Origin: Planctomycetes bacterium GWF2_41_51
GTDB lineage: Bacteria > Planctomycetota > Phycisphaerae > Sedimentisphaerales > UBA12454
Assembly: GCA_001825665.1 (NCBI GenBank)
Contig: MHXZ01000045.1
Coordinates: forward strand, 1 to 54,128
Direction: 5' to 3'
Length of the DNA stretch: 54,128 nt
Part shown: positions 17,694-27,519 of the stretch, piece after piece
How the letters are laid out: each line of letters starts with the position of its first letter
Position numbering within the stretch: position 1 is the first letter of the stretch
Translations under genes and position numbers: made by a program
Notes under the pieces: model-generated
Databases searched by the model: none
Told to the model about the DNA's origin: nothing
Seen by the model: the letters and a program-made list of their open reading frames with translations, nothing else

Positions 17694-18812
17694 ATGAAAA
17701 CTTGTCTAAAAATTGTATGTATGATTGTTGCGGTTGGTTTAGTTGGAGGATGGATGGGTATTGGCGGAATAAAAGTAAAAGACTTTGACAGCATCAGATT
17801 GTATTCAATCAAGAACAAGGCCGGCACAGAAGTCAAAATTACAAATTATGGGGCAACTGTTACCTCTATCATCGTTGCTGACCGTAACGGAAAATTCTCA
17901 GACATCGCTTTAGGTTACAACAGTCTGGAAGGTTATGTCAATGCGGTTGATAAGCCTTATTTTGGCGCAATTGTCGGTCGTTACGGAAATAGGATTGCCA
18001 AAGGCCGTTTTGAACTTGAAGGTAAACAATATACTCTTGCGGTTAATAACGGACAAAATCATTTGCATGGCGGAGTCATCGGCTTTGATAAAGTGATTTG
18101 GGATGCCAAACCAATCAAAGGGGATGGATTTACTGGCCTCGAACTTGCTTATTTGGCTAAAGACATGGAGGAAGGCTACCCCGGCAATCTTAATATAAAA
18201 GTTACATATAAGCTTACCGATGAAAATGAATTAATCATAGATTATGAAGCCTTAACAGATAAAGCCACCCCTGTAAATCTTACTAATCATACGTACTTCA
18301 ATCTCTCAGGCGAAGGCAATGGCACGATTCTTAATCATGAGTTAATGATCAATGCGGACTCTTATACTCCGGTTGACGAAACATTAATACCGACAGGTCA
18401 AATAGAGCCTGTAAATAGAACTCCATTTGATTTCACAAGCCCAAAACCAATTGGCCGAGACATTAACAAAGAAAATGAACAACTCAAATTTGGCGGCGGT
18501 TACGATCACAACTTTGTATTAAATAAGGCAACGGATAAAAAAATGTCATTAGCTGCGACCGTTTATGAGAAATCAAGCGGACGTTTTATGGAAGTCTTTA
18601 CTGAAGAACCTGGGATTCAGTTTTACAGCGGAAACTTTCTTGACGGACGATTAAAAGGAAAATCTGGCAGAACCTATGTTTATCGTGGCGCTTTCTGTCT
18701 GGAAACTCAACATTATCCGGATTCGCCAAACCAGTCAAATTTTCCATCAACTATTTTATACCCTAACCAAAAATATCAGACGAGTACTATTTATAAGTTT
18801 TCTGCCAAATAG
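17694..18812 (+). CDS. galM: exported aldose 1-epimerase (mutarotase)
   Basis: This 372-residue GalM-family protein carries the catalytic His pair, His125 (QNHLHGG) and His198 (NLTNHTYFNL), and the general base Glu337 (FCLETQHYPDSPNQ). It interconverts alpha and beta anomers of galactose-like sugars. Unlike most cytoplasmic GalM proteins it starts with a hydrophobic signal-like segment (residues 5-25), so it should act outside the cytoplasm, supplying the anomer used by the symporter encoded next. AAAGGA stands before the ATG. It is 30 bases after the GH172-GH43 gene and 61 before the symporter, in one apparent operon. Confidence 0.9.
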   Translation: MKTCLKIVCMIVAVGLVGGWMGIGGIKVKDFDSIRLYSIKNKAGTEVKITNYGATVTSIIVADRNGKFSDIALGYNSLEGYVNAVDKPYFGAIVGRYGNRIAKGRFELEGKQYTLAVNNGQNHLHGGVIGFDKVIWDAKPIKGDGFTGLELAYLAKDMEEGYPGNLNIKVTYKLTDENELIIDYEALTDKATPVNLTNHTYFNLSGEGNGTILNHELMINADSYTPVDETLIPTGQIEPVNRTPFDFTSPKPIGRDINKENEQLKFGGGYDHNFVLNKATDKKMSLAATVYEKSSGRFMEVFTEEPGIQFYSGNFLDGRLKGKSGRTYVYRGAFCLETQHYPDSPNQSNFPSTILYPNQKYQTSTIYKFSAK

Positions 18813-18873
18813 TTTTTATTGGAAAATTGCTGACTGGTATTAGGAAAAACTTTATTCAGGGAAAGGAATAATT

Positions 18874-20904
18874 ATGGCGCTTAATTTTTTGGATATCCTC
18901 GTATTTTTAGTTTTCGTTGTTTCGGTTGTTAGTATCGGGATTCTTAAGAGCAGGCACGAAAAGACCAGCGAAGATTACTTTCTTGCGGGCAGAGGTTTAA
19001 GCTGGTGGCTAATTGGATTTTCTCTGATAGCTGCAAATATTTCTACCGAACAATTCGTCGGCATGAGCGGAAATGCGGCAAGCCATGTGGGGTTAGCAAT
19101 CGCAAGTTACGAATGGATGGCAGCGATAACACTTGTGGTTGTTGCATTTGGATTTTTGCCATATTTTTTGCGAGCGGGCATTTATACAATTCCGGAATTT
19201 CTCGAATATCGCTACAACGCATCCGCCCGTACTATTATGGCTGTTGCCACAATTTTTATATATATGCTTCTGCTTGGCTCGGTTACATATTCTGGCGCAC
19301 TTACGATCAGAACATTGGCGGGGCAGATGGGATACGATGTAAGTTTACTGACAGGTTCCATGGTAATCGGAATTATTGCGATGCTGTATGTTGCGGCAGG
19401 CGGTTTGAAAGCCTGCGCATGGGCGGATTTAATTCAGGGCAGCGCACTGATAGTCGGTGGCGCAGCTATTATGATTTTCGCATTTATTAAATTAGGCAGC
19501 GCAACTGAAGCCGCAAAAGTAATCGATATAAATACCGGAGCTGTCGCGATAGAAACATTTACAAAAGATACCGGTGTTATCGAACGCTTTATGAGTTTGA
19601 ATAAAGTTCGTATGAATATGTTCCTGCCCAAAACTGATACGATTTTGCCTTGGACAGCGCTTTTGATGGGTCTTTGGATTCCCAACTTTTATTATTGGGG
19701 TTTGAATCAATACATCACGCAAAGAACTCTCGGCTCACAGTCGCTGGCACAGGGTCAAAAAGGCATTGTTTTCGCGGCCGCGATGAAACTGGTAATACCT
19801 TTTGTTATAGTTATTCCCGGAATCATTGCGTTTAACCTTTTCTCGAAAGATATGCAAGCTGAGGCCGCTTATGACAATGCTCCTGTGATTGCTAAATATT
19901 ATAAAGCAAATCCCAATACTGCAATTGTCGAAGTAGCTCAGGCTCCCGATGCAAATACAATCTCAAACTGGCAGCCCGGTCGATTTATGATTGCTCTTTA
20001 CGAAAATGAGAAAGCGGCAAAGGCGGTAAAGGTTCAAAATCCATTTGTGCTGCCGCTTGACAGAGCTAAATTCGAATTGGCAACTCCATCAGCATATACT
20101 GTTTTTGCATCAGATGATAAATCATGGAGAAGCGCATTTCCAGCTCTTTCAGATGAATTGGACACTTATAACGCATCGGTATTGCAGGTAGCCAAAGCGG
20201 CAGGAAAGATTACATTTACGGAGAAATTCATCGCTTATAAATATGATACCGCTCTTGCTCAATTGCTTGGCAAAATTCTGCCGCAGGGAGTTGGTATTGT
20301 CGGGTTCGTACTGGCTGCACTTTTAGGCGCTGTTGTAAGCTCATTGGCGGCAATGCTGAACGCGGCATCGACAATTTTCTCGATGGATATTTATAAAAAA
20401 TATATGTCCCCAAACGCATCGCAAAAATCGATTGTGTTTATCGGGCGATTATGCGTTGTGGTATTTACATTTGTGGCGATAATGCTCGCTCCGCAGTTAG
20501 GTAATCCAAAAATCAGTAACAGTATTTTCACGATAATTCAGGAAGGCCAGGGATTTATATCTCCGGGCATTTTGGCGGTATTTGTATTTGGTTTCATTAT
20601 TCGTAAAGCTCCGCCGGCTGCTGGTGTTCTTGGCTTATTAACAAACGTTGTAGCTTATGGTTTGCTGAAAATTGGTGTACCGAGCATTCAGTTTCTTAAC
20701 CGTATGGCGATATGTTTCGGATTATGCATTGTAGTGATGACGATTATTACGCTGCTCAAGCCATTAGCAAAACCAATCGAATTCAAGCATAACACCTCGA
20801 TTGCGCTGACAACCTCGAAAGGCGCTGTGTTTGCGGGAATAATTATAGTTATTATTACTTTGCTGTTTTATGTGATATTCAGTCCGCTTATGGTGGCAAA
20901 ATAA
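18874..20904 (+). CDS. sodium:solute symporter (SGLT-like) with an enlarged loop
   Basis: The 676-residue SSS-family transporter has DYFLAGRGLSWWLIGFSLIAANISTEQFVGMSG at the N-terminus, as in sugar symporters, then GGLKACAWADLIQG and YWGLNQYITQRTLG. The helix 8-9 region, LLGAVVSSLAAMLNAASTIFSMDIYKKY, is also typical. About 14 membrane helices are expected. Between FSKDMQAEAAYDNAP and FTEKFIAYKYDTAL (about residues 325-450) it carries a hydrophilic loop near 130 residues long, roughly 100 more than common SGLT proteins. A strong ribosome binding site (GGGAAAGGA) precedes the start. With galM upstream and a GH43 downstream, the cargo is probably a monosaccharide released by these enzymes. Confidence 0.88.
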   Translation: MALNFLDILVFLVFVVSVVSIGILKSRHEKTSEDYFLAGRGLSWWLIGFSLIAANISTEQFVGMSGNAASHVGLAIASYEWMAAITLVVVAFGFLPYFLRAGIYTIPEFLEYRYNASARTIMAVATIFIYMLLLGSVTYSGALTIRTLAGQMGYDVSLLTGSMVIGIIAMLYVAAGGLKACAWADLIQGSALIVGGAAIMIFAFIKLGSATEAAKVIDINTGAVAIETFTKDTGVIERFMSLNKVRMNMFLPKTDTILPWTALLMGLWIPNFYYWGLNQYITQRTLGSQSLAQGQKGIVFAAAMKLVIPFVIVIPGIIAFNLFSKDMQAEAAYDNAPVIAKYYKANPNTAIVEVAQAPDANTISNWQPGRFMIALYENEKAAKAVKVQNPFVLPLDRAKFELATPSAYTVFASDDKSWRSAFPALSDELDTYNASVLQVAKAAGKITFTEKFIAYKYDTALAQLLGKILPQGVGIVGFVLAALLGAVVSSLAAMLNAASTIFSMDIYKKYMSPNASQKSIVFIGRLCVVVFTFVAIMLAPQLGNPKISNSIFTIIQEGQGFISPGILAVFVFGFIIRKAPPAAGVLGLLTNVVAYGLLKIGVPSIQFLNRMAICFGLCIVVMTIITLLKPLAKPIEFKHNTSIALTTSKGAVFAGIIIVIITLLFYVIFSPLMVAK

Positions 20905-20921
20905 TTCTAAGAAAGGCAAAG

Positions 20922-21968
20922 ATGAAACTTACGGAGCTTTTAAAATGTTTATTGCATACAGTTGTTATTTGCATTTTTGCTGGGGTAGGTTTTGCTGAAA
21001 ATAAAAAACAACAATCGATTATTTTAAAATATACCAATCCGGTAAGTGAACATTATTTGGCCGATCCTTTTGTGCTGTATACGAATGGATGCTGGTATGC
21101 TTATGGCACAGGACAAACAGAAGATGGAAGTCAATTTCCTATTCTGAAATCCAGTGATTTTGCGAACTGGCAATTTGTCGGCGGCGCATTGAAACCACTG
21201 ACAGACCCAAATCTGAATTTATACTGGGCTCCCGAAGTTGCTCATCATGATGGTAAGTATTATTTATATTACGCAGGCGATATGAAAATGCGTGTCGCGG
21301 TTTCAAATAATCCCGAAGGGCCTTTTGAAGATGCCGGTGTGTTACTGTTCCCGAATTTGGAATTTTCTATCGATGGCCATCCTTTTTTGGATCCTGTTAG
21401 TAGAAAGTGGTATCTGTTCTTTGCCCGCGATTACTTCGACCAGCGTCCCGGCACTGCTTTGGCCGTTGTCGAACTTGGCAAAGATATGATTTCTACACAA
21501 GGGACTGTGTACACTGTTATGCGAGCCTTTGCCGACTGGCAGATTTATGAACGCAACCGAAATCTTTACGACCGTCTTTGGCTGGCGTGGTACACTGTGG
21601 AAGGCCCATTTGTTATTTATAAAAATGGTCAATACTATTGCTTTTATTCCGGCGGAAACTGGCAGACAAAAGGATATGGTGTTGGCTGCGGGATTTCTGA
21701 CAAAGTCACCGGCCCCTACAAGGATTCCTGGAGCAAAAAATCGGCTTCAGTTCTTAGTACTATTCCGAATAAATTAATTGGCCCCGGCCACAACTCTGTA
21801 ATTCTTGGCCCGGACGAAAAGACATATTTTATTGTTTATCATTCGTGGAACACACAACAAACAGTTCGCCAGATGTGTATTGATCCGATCGTCTGGACTA
21901 AAAATGGCCCTAAATGTTATAAACCCTCAAGAGAGACTAAGGTGATAAACCTGCCATTAGCTGATTAG
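20922..21968 (+). CDS. secreted GH43-family glycosidase
   Basis: This 348-residue protein has a signal peptide (to about residue 25, GFA) and a single five-bladed propeller. The three GH43 acids are visible: Asp48 (LADPFV, base), Asp151 (SIDGHPF, pKa modulator) and Glu227 (TVEGPFV, acid). GH43 enzymes invert and release arabinofuranose, xylose or galactose units. It is only distantly similar to the GH43 half of the fusion at 15132, so the two probably have different linkages or positions to cut. It starts 18 bases after the symporter stop, in the same operon. Confidence 0.87.
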   Translation: MKLTELLKCLLHTVVICIFAGVGFAENKKQQSIILKYTNPVSEHYLADPFVLYTNGCWYAYGTGQTEDGSQFPILKSSDFANWQFVGGALKPLTDPNLNLYWAPEVAHHDGKYYLYYAGDMKMRVAVSNNPEGPFEDAGVLLFPNLEFSIDGHPFLDPVSRKWYLFFARDYFDQRPGTALAVVELGKDMISTQGTVYTVMRAFADWQIYERNRNLYDRLWLAWYTVEGPFVIYKNGQYYCFYSGGNWQTKGYGVGCGISDKVTGPYKDSWSKKSASVLSTIPNKLIGPGHNSVILGPDEKTYFIVYHSWNTQQTVRQMCIDPIVWTKNGPKCYKPSRETKVINLPLAD

Positions 21969-22057
21969 AATCGACTCTAAAATATGTGGAACAAGTAAAA
22001 GCGCGCGTATTCACAAAAAACAAAGTTGAAATGCTTGAATAAACAAGGAGTATTGAG

Positions 22058-24586
22058 ATGAAGAGATTGAAGACGGCAGCTGCGGCAGCGATTGTGCTCT
22101 GGCTAAGTTTCTCGACGGTTGTTGATGCCAAAGACCAATCGTATTTTAAGCGAACGAAAGATTCATTGCGGGAAATCGCCTTTCCATTGGGCGGTATAGG
22201 TGCAGGGAATATCAGTATTGAAGGGCGAGGTGCGTTGCGGGATTGGGAAATTTTTAACCACCCAAACAAAGGCTGCATTCTTCCGATGACGTTTCCCATC
22301 ATCTGGTGCAAAGCACAGGGGCAGCCCGTTCAATGTCGTGTTATTCAGGGGCCGCGGAACAAGAATTTTATCGGAGAATCGCTCGGCGGTGATCCTTTCT
22401 TTGGCTATGGTTTTGGCAAAATCCAGGATCAGGGCGACGGTTTGCCTTGTTTTTCCAATGTGATTTTTGAAGGAAAATTTCCTGTTGCCCGTTTGACTTT
22501 TGAACAACCCCAATTTCCTCTCGATGTTAGCTTGACGGCCTTTAGCCCGTTTATTCCACTGGACACTAACTCTTCGAGTATGCCGGTGGCATGTCTTGTA
22601 TATCAACTTAAAAACCGCACCAATGTGCCTGTCGAAGCTACCGTTGCATTGAATATGCAAAATGCAACAGAGAGGGCATATAACGATCAAAGTGGAGAAA
22701 AAGGCAAAGCGCTGACGATTTTTCGCAAGGGTGAACATTGTCGCGGCCTGTGGATGACTTCGCAGCGATGGCCTCAGGAAGACAAAAATTACGGCACAAT
22801 GGCCATGACAACTGACTGGCCTGATGTTACGTATCTTCCTCAGTGGCAGCGGGGGCCATGGTTTGATCCGACACATCATTTTTGGGATCAATTCAGTACA
22901 ACCGGCATGCTTGATCCCAACAGCGCTTCGGGAGAAATGGGAGAGCCGGTCAATGGCACTCTTGGATTGCGTGTAAAACTTGCGCCGGGTGAATCTGCCA
23001 AGTTGCCGATACTGATAAGCTGGTGTTTTCCGAAACATGAAAATGGAAGCATCAATGCGTATTCCAAAATGTGGCCGACGGCATGGCATGCGGCCGAAGA
23101 CTTTTTCAAAAATCGTGAATCGTTAACTGCGCGCACGGTAGCTTTCGAAAAAGCTTTCTACGAAAGTACATTGCCGCCGGAGGTTCTTGATGCGGCAGGT
23201 TCAAATGCCTCGACATTGCACAGTCCGACATGTCTGCGGTTTGAAGACGGCATCTTATGGGGATGGGAGGGATGTTCTGTCAAAGAGGGCTGCTGCGCTG
23301 GTTCATGTACGCATGTCTACAATTATTCACTTACACCTGCGTTCCTTTTTCCCGAACTGCATCGTACGATGCGTAAATCCGAGTATAACAGTTTTGATTC
23401 CGGCGAAGAAGGCAAAAAGGGCGCAATTGTTTTTCGCATTCCGCTGCCGCTCGGAACAGAGGCTAAACTTTACCATGCTGCAGTTGATGGTCAATTGGGC
23501 GGAGTGGTGCAGTTATATCGCGATTGGCGATTTTGCGGCGATGATGAATATTTGAAGTCGATGTGGCCGGCAGCGAAGCGTGCTCTCGAATATGCATGGG
23601 TGAATTGGGATGCCGATAAGGATGGCTTAATCGAGGGCGAACCTCAGCACAACACGTATGATATTAACTTCAAAGGCCCCAACCCCTTGTCGCAGTTCTT
23701 TTATCTGGCGGCCCTCAAGGCCGGAGAAAAAATGGCGGCATATTGCGGTGATGCAAACAGCGCCGCTGAGTATAAGCGCCTTTACGCAAACGGCAGAAAG
23801 AAAATGGAGAAAGACCTTTATAATGGTGAATACTTCGAACAGCAATTGGATTGTCTTGCGCCGGATACGCCCAAATACCAGTTTGGAAAGGGCTGTCTCA
23901 GCGATCAGCTTTTTGGTCAGCTCTCCGCTAAAGTAGCGGGTCTTGATTATCTCGTTGAGCCGGAAATGGTTAAATCAGGTTTGAAATCTGTTTACAAATA
24001 TAATTTTCGCGACCCGCTCGGCGACCATGCGAATATGCAGCTAATTTATGCCGTTGGCGACGAATCAGGTTTGCTGCTGTGTTCATGGCCGCGCGGCAGC
24101 CGTCCGCGATATCCCTTTGTGTACAGCGACCAGGTCTGGACAGGCATCGAGTATCATGTCGCAAGTCATCTGATATACGAAGGTATGGTTGATGAAGGGC
24201 TCAAAATTGTTCGCGCGGTACGAAAACGCTACGATGGTCTTCGGCGAAATCCTTACAACGAATTTGAGTGCGGCTCACATTATGCTCGTGCTATGTCATC
24301 GTGGGGACTGGTGCTTTCGCTCTCCGGTTTTCACTATGATGCAGTTGACAAAACTTTATACCTCAATCCCCGCTGGCAGGAGAACAAAAAAACGAGGTGT
24401 TTCTTCTCGACCAACACTGCCTGGGGCCTGTTCGAATATACGCCGGAAAATTTTAAACTTATGCCAATCGAGGGTGAGTTTACTGTTAATCGTGTGGTAA
24501 CTGATTCGGGCACGTTTGAAGTGCCTGCGGCAAACCAAAAAACGAGCTTTGCGAAACCCATAGACTTAGCTATCTCCGGCCGTTAA
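22058..24586 (+). CDS. secreted GH116-family glycoside hydrolase
   Basis: This 842-residue protein has a signal peptide (to about residue 25, VDA). The GH116 N-terminal domain follows (REIAFPLGGIGAGNISIEGRG, LRDWEIFN), then the (alpha/alpha)6 catalytic domain with WGWEGCSVKEGCCAGSCTHVYNY and DGLIEGEPQHNTYDINFKGPN. Asp535 in the latter is the likely acid/base. Beta-glucosidase and beta-xylosidase activities are known in the family, and as I recall GH116 members also appear among D-arabinan-degrading enzymes. AAGGAG is well spaced before ATG 22058. It closes the run of carbohydrate enzymes. The substrate is open. Confidence 0.85.
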   Translation: MKRLKTAAAAAIVLWLSFSTVVDAKDQSYFKRTKDSLREIAFPLGGIGAGNISIEGRGALRDWEIFNHPNKGCILPMTFPIIWCKAQGQPVQCRVIQGPRNKNFIGESLGGDPFFGYGFGKIQDQGDGLPCFSNVIFEGKFPVARLTFEQPQFPLDVSLTAFSPFIPLDTNSSSMPVACLVYQLKNRTNVPVEATVALNMQNATERAYNDQSGEKGKALTIFRKGEHCRGLWMTSQRWPQEDKNYGTMAMTTDWPDVTYLPQWQRGPWFDPTHHFWDQFSTTGMLDPNSASGEMGEPVNGTLGLRVKLAPGESAKLPILISWCFPKHENGSINAYSKMWPTAWHAAEDFFKNRESLTARTVAFEKAFYESTLPPEVLDAAGSNASTLHSPTCLRFEDGILWGWEGCSVKEGCCAGSCTHVYNYSLTPAFLFPELHRTMRKSEYNSFDSGEEGKKGAIVFRIPLPLGTEAKLYHAAVDGQLGGVVQLYRDWRFCGDDEYLKSMWPAAKRALEYAWVNWDADKDGLIEGEPQHNTYDINFKGPNPLSQFFYLAALKAGEKMAAYCGDANSAAEYKRLYANGRKKMEKDLYNGEYFEQQLDCLAPDTPKYQFGKGCLSDQLFGQLSAKVAGLDYLVEPEMVKSGLKSVYKYNFRDPLGDHANMQLIYAVGDESGLLLCSWPRGSRPRYPFVYSDQVWTGIEYHVASHLIYEGMVDEGLKIVRAVRKRYDGLRRNPYNEFECGSHYARAMSSWGLVLSLSGFHYDAVDKTLYLNPRWQENKKTRCFFSTNTAWGLFEYTPENFKLMPIEGEFTVNRVVTDSGTFEVPAANQKTSFAKPIDLAISGR

Positions 24587-24758
24587 TCGTGCAGCCCAGT
24601 GTGAATATTTTGTTTTAGAATAAAATACGTGTAACCCAAAATACAAATAAAAGTGCGTTTGGCTTTGACGTGTCATTTTGCCTGAATCGGCAAAAACACG
24701 ATTATATATAAAAGGAAAAGTATTTTGGAAAGAGTTGAAAGAAAGGAAAGGTGCAAAA

Positions 24759-26399
24759 ATGAAAGGTATTAAATTAATTTGGCAACTATGTGTGTTCGCG
24801 ATTGTTATTTGCCTGCAGATGTCTGCGGCTCAGGCAAAATGGTTCAATCCTTGGGTTCGTGTTTATGAAGGCGTTGAGTATTGCGAGGCGGGTGAAACTA
24901 ATCCGCTGCAGAGAGTCTTTGCATGCCGGATCGACTTGTGGAATCCAGAAGTCAGCATTAAAATCACACCAGGAAACGGCGGTGCTATCTACGATACCGT
25001 CATGCAGACAACCCCGGCTTTTGCCAACCAGTATGGCGTAGAAGCCGCTATAAATGCCAATTTTTGGTGGCAGACAAGCGGCGGCAATGCCGATCTTACC
25101 GGGCCGTCTGTTTCTGACGGCAGCATTGTCTCTTACTCCGGGCCATTCAATTATGAGTCTTGTAATATCACCCAGGATAAAGTGCCATCGTTTTTCTACT
25201 CCACCAGTGATCCGGTAGGTTGGTATGATGGCGTAACGGGCGATGTAAGAATGCTCATCAACGGTATTCCCAATGACGGATGGAAGACGGAATACCAGCC
25301 TCGTACCGCACTATCTGCATCGGCTGATGGAAGGTATTTATTCTTTGTAGTAGTCGATGGCCGTCAACCCGGATGGAGTAATGGCGCAACCTGGATACAG
25401 TTAGGCCAGTGGTGTAAAGACTTTGGTGCTTGGAATGGAATTGCGCTTGACGGCGGTGGTTCGTCAACAATGGTGGTCGGCGGTTTGGTTAAGAACCGAC
25501 CAAGCGATGGTTCCCCGCGAACCGTCGGCAATAATATGGGCGCTAACACTTCGGCATGCAACACAACCGGCGCTTCTGCCTGTGCAATGAACTCCGGCCG
25601 TCTCGACATAGTTAATCGGGACAGATATAGCGGGATTATGCTTAGAACATGGACAAGTTCAGGCGGCTGGGTAAATACTGACATGGGCGGTGTCACTTAT
25701 GAAAGTCCCGCTATAGTTTCTCGCACCAGCGGAATTCTGGATATTTTCTGCCGCAGCACAGATGGCATTCTGCATCAGAATCATTACGAAAACGGCAACT
25801 GGAGCGGCTGGCAAAACTTAAATCAAACTCTGGCATCCGGTCCTTCAGTCTGTTCTCAAAACTCCAACAATATAACAATTTGCGCAAGGAATGGTGGTAA
25901 TAATCAGGTTTATGTAAGAAACTGGACCACTTCCGGCGGTTGGGGTTCTTGGGTGCCATTGTATGGTACCACTTATGATAGCCCTTGCATTGTTTCCCGT
26001 GCCAGCGGAACACTTGATGTGTTTGCCTGCGGCCCGGATAATAAGCTGTATCAAAAAAGCAGCTATGACGGCGGCGCTACATGGACGGCTAACTGGTACA
26101 ATCATAACTTTGTTATAGGTTCTGCGCCTGCCGGCGTTTCCAGGAATTCAAATAATATCGAGCTTTTCTATCGCGGAACCAATGGCAATCTGATGGCTTA
26201 TACTTGGAATTCTTCTACAGGCTGGAGTTCCGCCAATCATGGTGGCCAGCTTGCAGGTGTTCCGGCTGTATGTCGGCGAACTTCGGACTCCTTGGATATT
26301 TTCGTTCGTGGCACGGAAGACAATATGTACCAGCTTGGATGGACTGCCGGTGGTGGCTGGTGGACAGGATTCTATGATATGGGAGCTTTTTATTGGTGA
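24759..26399 (+). CDS. secreted phosphodiester glycosidase (NAGPA) with PLL-like propeller
   Basis: ATG 24759 is chosen because AAAGGAAAGG precedes it and a clean signal peptide follows (cleaved near AAQA, residue 26); an upstream in-frame ATG at 24678 has neither. The 546-residue protein has a NAGPA domain (to about residue 250, hallmark ALDGGGSSTM with Asp231) that predicts cleavage of sugar-1-phosphodiesters. From about residue 275 to the end are six propeller repeats of about 45 residues, each ending in a GxW/GW pattern and starting PxxVSR. They resemble PLL-type (DUF346) sugar-binding beta-propellers. The same propeller ends the proteins at 27520 and 29156. A hairpin follows the stop. 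Confidence 0.85.
   Translation: MKGIKLIWQLCVFAIVICLQMSAAQAKWFNPWVRVYEGVEYCEAGETNPLQRVFACRIDLWNPEVSIKITPGNGGAIYDTVMQTTPAFANQYGVEAAINANFWWQTSGGNADLTGPSVSDGSIVSYSGPFNYESCNITQDKVPSFFYSTSDPVGWYDGVTGDVRMLINGIPNDGWKTEYQPRTALSASADGRYLFFVVVDGRQPGWSNGATWIQLGQWCKDFGAWNGIALDGGGSSTMVVGGLVKNRPSDGSPRTVGNNMGANTSACNTTGASACAMNSGRLDIVNRDRYSGIMLRTWTSSGGWVNTDMGGVTYESPAIVSRTSGILDIFCRSTDGILHQNHYENGNWSGWQNLNQTLASGPSVCSQNSNNITICARNGGNNQVYVRNWTTSGGWGSWVPLYGTTYDSPCIVSRASGTLDVFACGPDNKLYQKSSYDGGATWTANWYNHNFVIGSAPAGVSRNSNNIELFYRGTNGNLMAYTWNSSTGWSSANHGGQLAGVPAVCRRTSDSLDIFVRGTEDNMYQLGWTAGGGWWTGFYDMGAFYW
25772..26149 (+). repeat. propeller DNA repeat, copy 1
   Basis: This 378-base tract aligns without gaps to 30001-30378 in the amidase gene. 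I count about 18 differences by eye (about 95% identity), most of them in the middle; the first ~180 bases differ at only two sites. It encodes blades 2-5 of the propeller. The identity exceeds that of the flanking parts of the same two genes, which suggests gene conversion or recent recombination. Confidence 0.85.
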
Positions 26400-26439
26400 G
26401 AATCATTACTTGTCTTTCTAAGTTTGTGAGTTAATTTTA

Positions 26440-26473
26440 TGAATCGTCCGGTATGTCTTTTCCGGACGATTCA
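26440..26473 (+). terminator. terminator hairpin after the NAGPA-propeller gene
   Basis: GAATCGTCCGG (26441-26451) pairs perfectly with CCGGACGATTC (26462-26472), and T26440-A26473 extends the stem to 12 bp. The T-rich stretch is in the loop, not after the stem, so Rho-independent termination is uncertain; it may instead protect the 3' end. Confidence 0.6.
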
Positions 26474-26582
26474 ATCCTCGAGGAATAGCTGAGCAATTAG
26501 TAAAGCGTGTATTCTGCGGAGATTCTGCGCGCGGAGTACTAAAAAATTAAAACTATGAATACTTAAATTAAGGAGATAACAG

Positions 26583-27488
26583 ATGTATCACAAATCAATA
26601 CTTTCTACTTGTGTGATATTACTTATCACTGCCGGTGTTTTTGCCGGCCGGTACCAATATCAGCAGGTTACAACCTTACAATATGGTTCAGCATCTGACC
26701 AGATCGGCTTGATCATAGAAGACAACATGCCGCCATCAGGCCCTGAATCTTTCTGGGTCGATAACGCTGGTTGTATCTACGTATGCGACTCTGTAAATAA
26801 GCAAATTAAAAAGCTCAATCCTGCGGGTAAAATCATGGCTCAAAAGGCTGTTGACTTTTCAGCTAATGATATAGCAGTGGATGATTCTGGTAATATATTC
26901 TTATTTGACAGGTCAAGAAGAGTTATCCAGCAATTCTCATCTGATGGCAAAAAGAATGAGATTAATATCAGCAAAGAATTAAATGACACCGCATTCGGTT
27001 TGAAGATAGTTGACGATGAACTGGTATTTGAGACAGGCCTCCAGAGTCAGGTTCAATTAACAGAGAACAAGGCTCTAAAGAGCAATGGCGCTGTTAAAAA
27101 TGGAATCAAAGGCAACAATGGCAAACGTTTTAATGTCCTTAGAAATATGGAAAGAAAAGGTGAGATAGATGTTACAGATGAAAATGGTAACATCCAGGAT
27201 CTTCTTGTACTTCCTGTTGATAATGTTGCTTCAATAGTATTCCTCGGTCAGGATAAAAAGGGCAACAGCTATTTCCAGGTTGAGATTTCCAAACAAGACA
27301 TTCAGGGTGTATCGTTAAATGTATATTGCTTAAATATCGATGGCGATATTGACAGTATCATCTCTGACATTCCAAACAACTACAGTGTATGGACAGCTAA
27401 ACTTCTTCAGCTATGTAAAAATGGTGATATCTACCAGGTTCTGCCTACAGAAGAGAATGTCCAGGTAAATGTTTGGAAACGTAAATAA
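26583..27488 (+). CDS. secreted NHL/SMP-30-like propeller protein
   Basis: This is a 301-residue protein with a signal peptide (to about residue 21, VFAG). It contains NHL-like repeats: FWVDNAGCIYVCDSVNKQIKKLNPAGKI and IAVDDSGNIFLFDRSRRVIQQFSSDGK, with a weaker later one around LGQDKKGNSYFQVEIS. NHL propellers usually mediate binding, and no catalytic motif is apparent. AAGGAG precedes ATG 26583. It sits between two genes for propeller-bearing hydrolases on the same strand, 32 bases before the next start. It could be a partner, a self-protection protein or an unrelated binding protein; I cannot tell which. Confidence 0.6.
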   Translation: MYHKSILSTCVILLITAGVFAGRYQYQQVTTLQYGSASDQIGLIIEDNMPPSGPESFWVDNAGCIYVCDSVNKQIKKLNPAGKIMAQKAVDFSANDIAVDDSGNIFLFDRSRRVIQQFSSDGKKNEINISKELNDTAFGLKIVDDELVFETGLQSQVQLTENKALKSNGAVKNGIKGNNGKRFNVLRNMERKGEIDVTDENGNIQDLLVLPVDNVASIVFLGQDKKGNSYFQVEISKQDIQGVSLNVYCLNIDGDIDSIISDIPNNYSVWTAKLLQLCKNGDIYQVLPTEENVQVNVWKRK

Positions 27489-27519
27489 ACGCATTTAACT
27501 TTATATAGGAGATATACCA

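Noticed and set aside
22163-23089. 308-codon minus-strand ORF
   Set aside because: It lies antisense inside the GH116 gene, whose frame has firm motif support; no family features are seen in the antisense protein.
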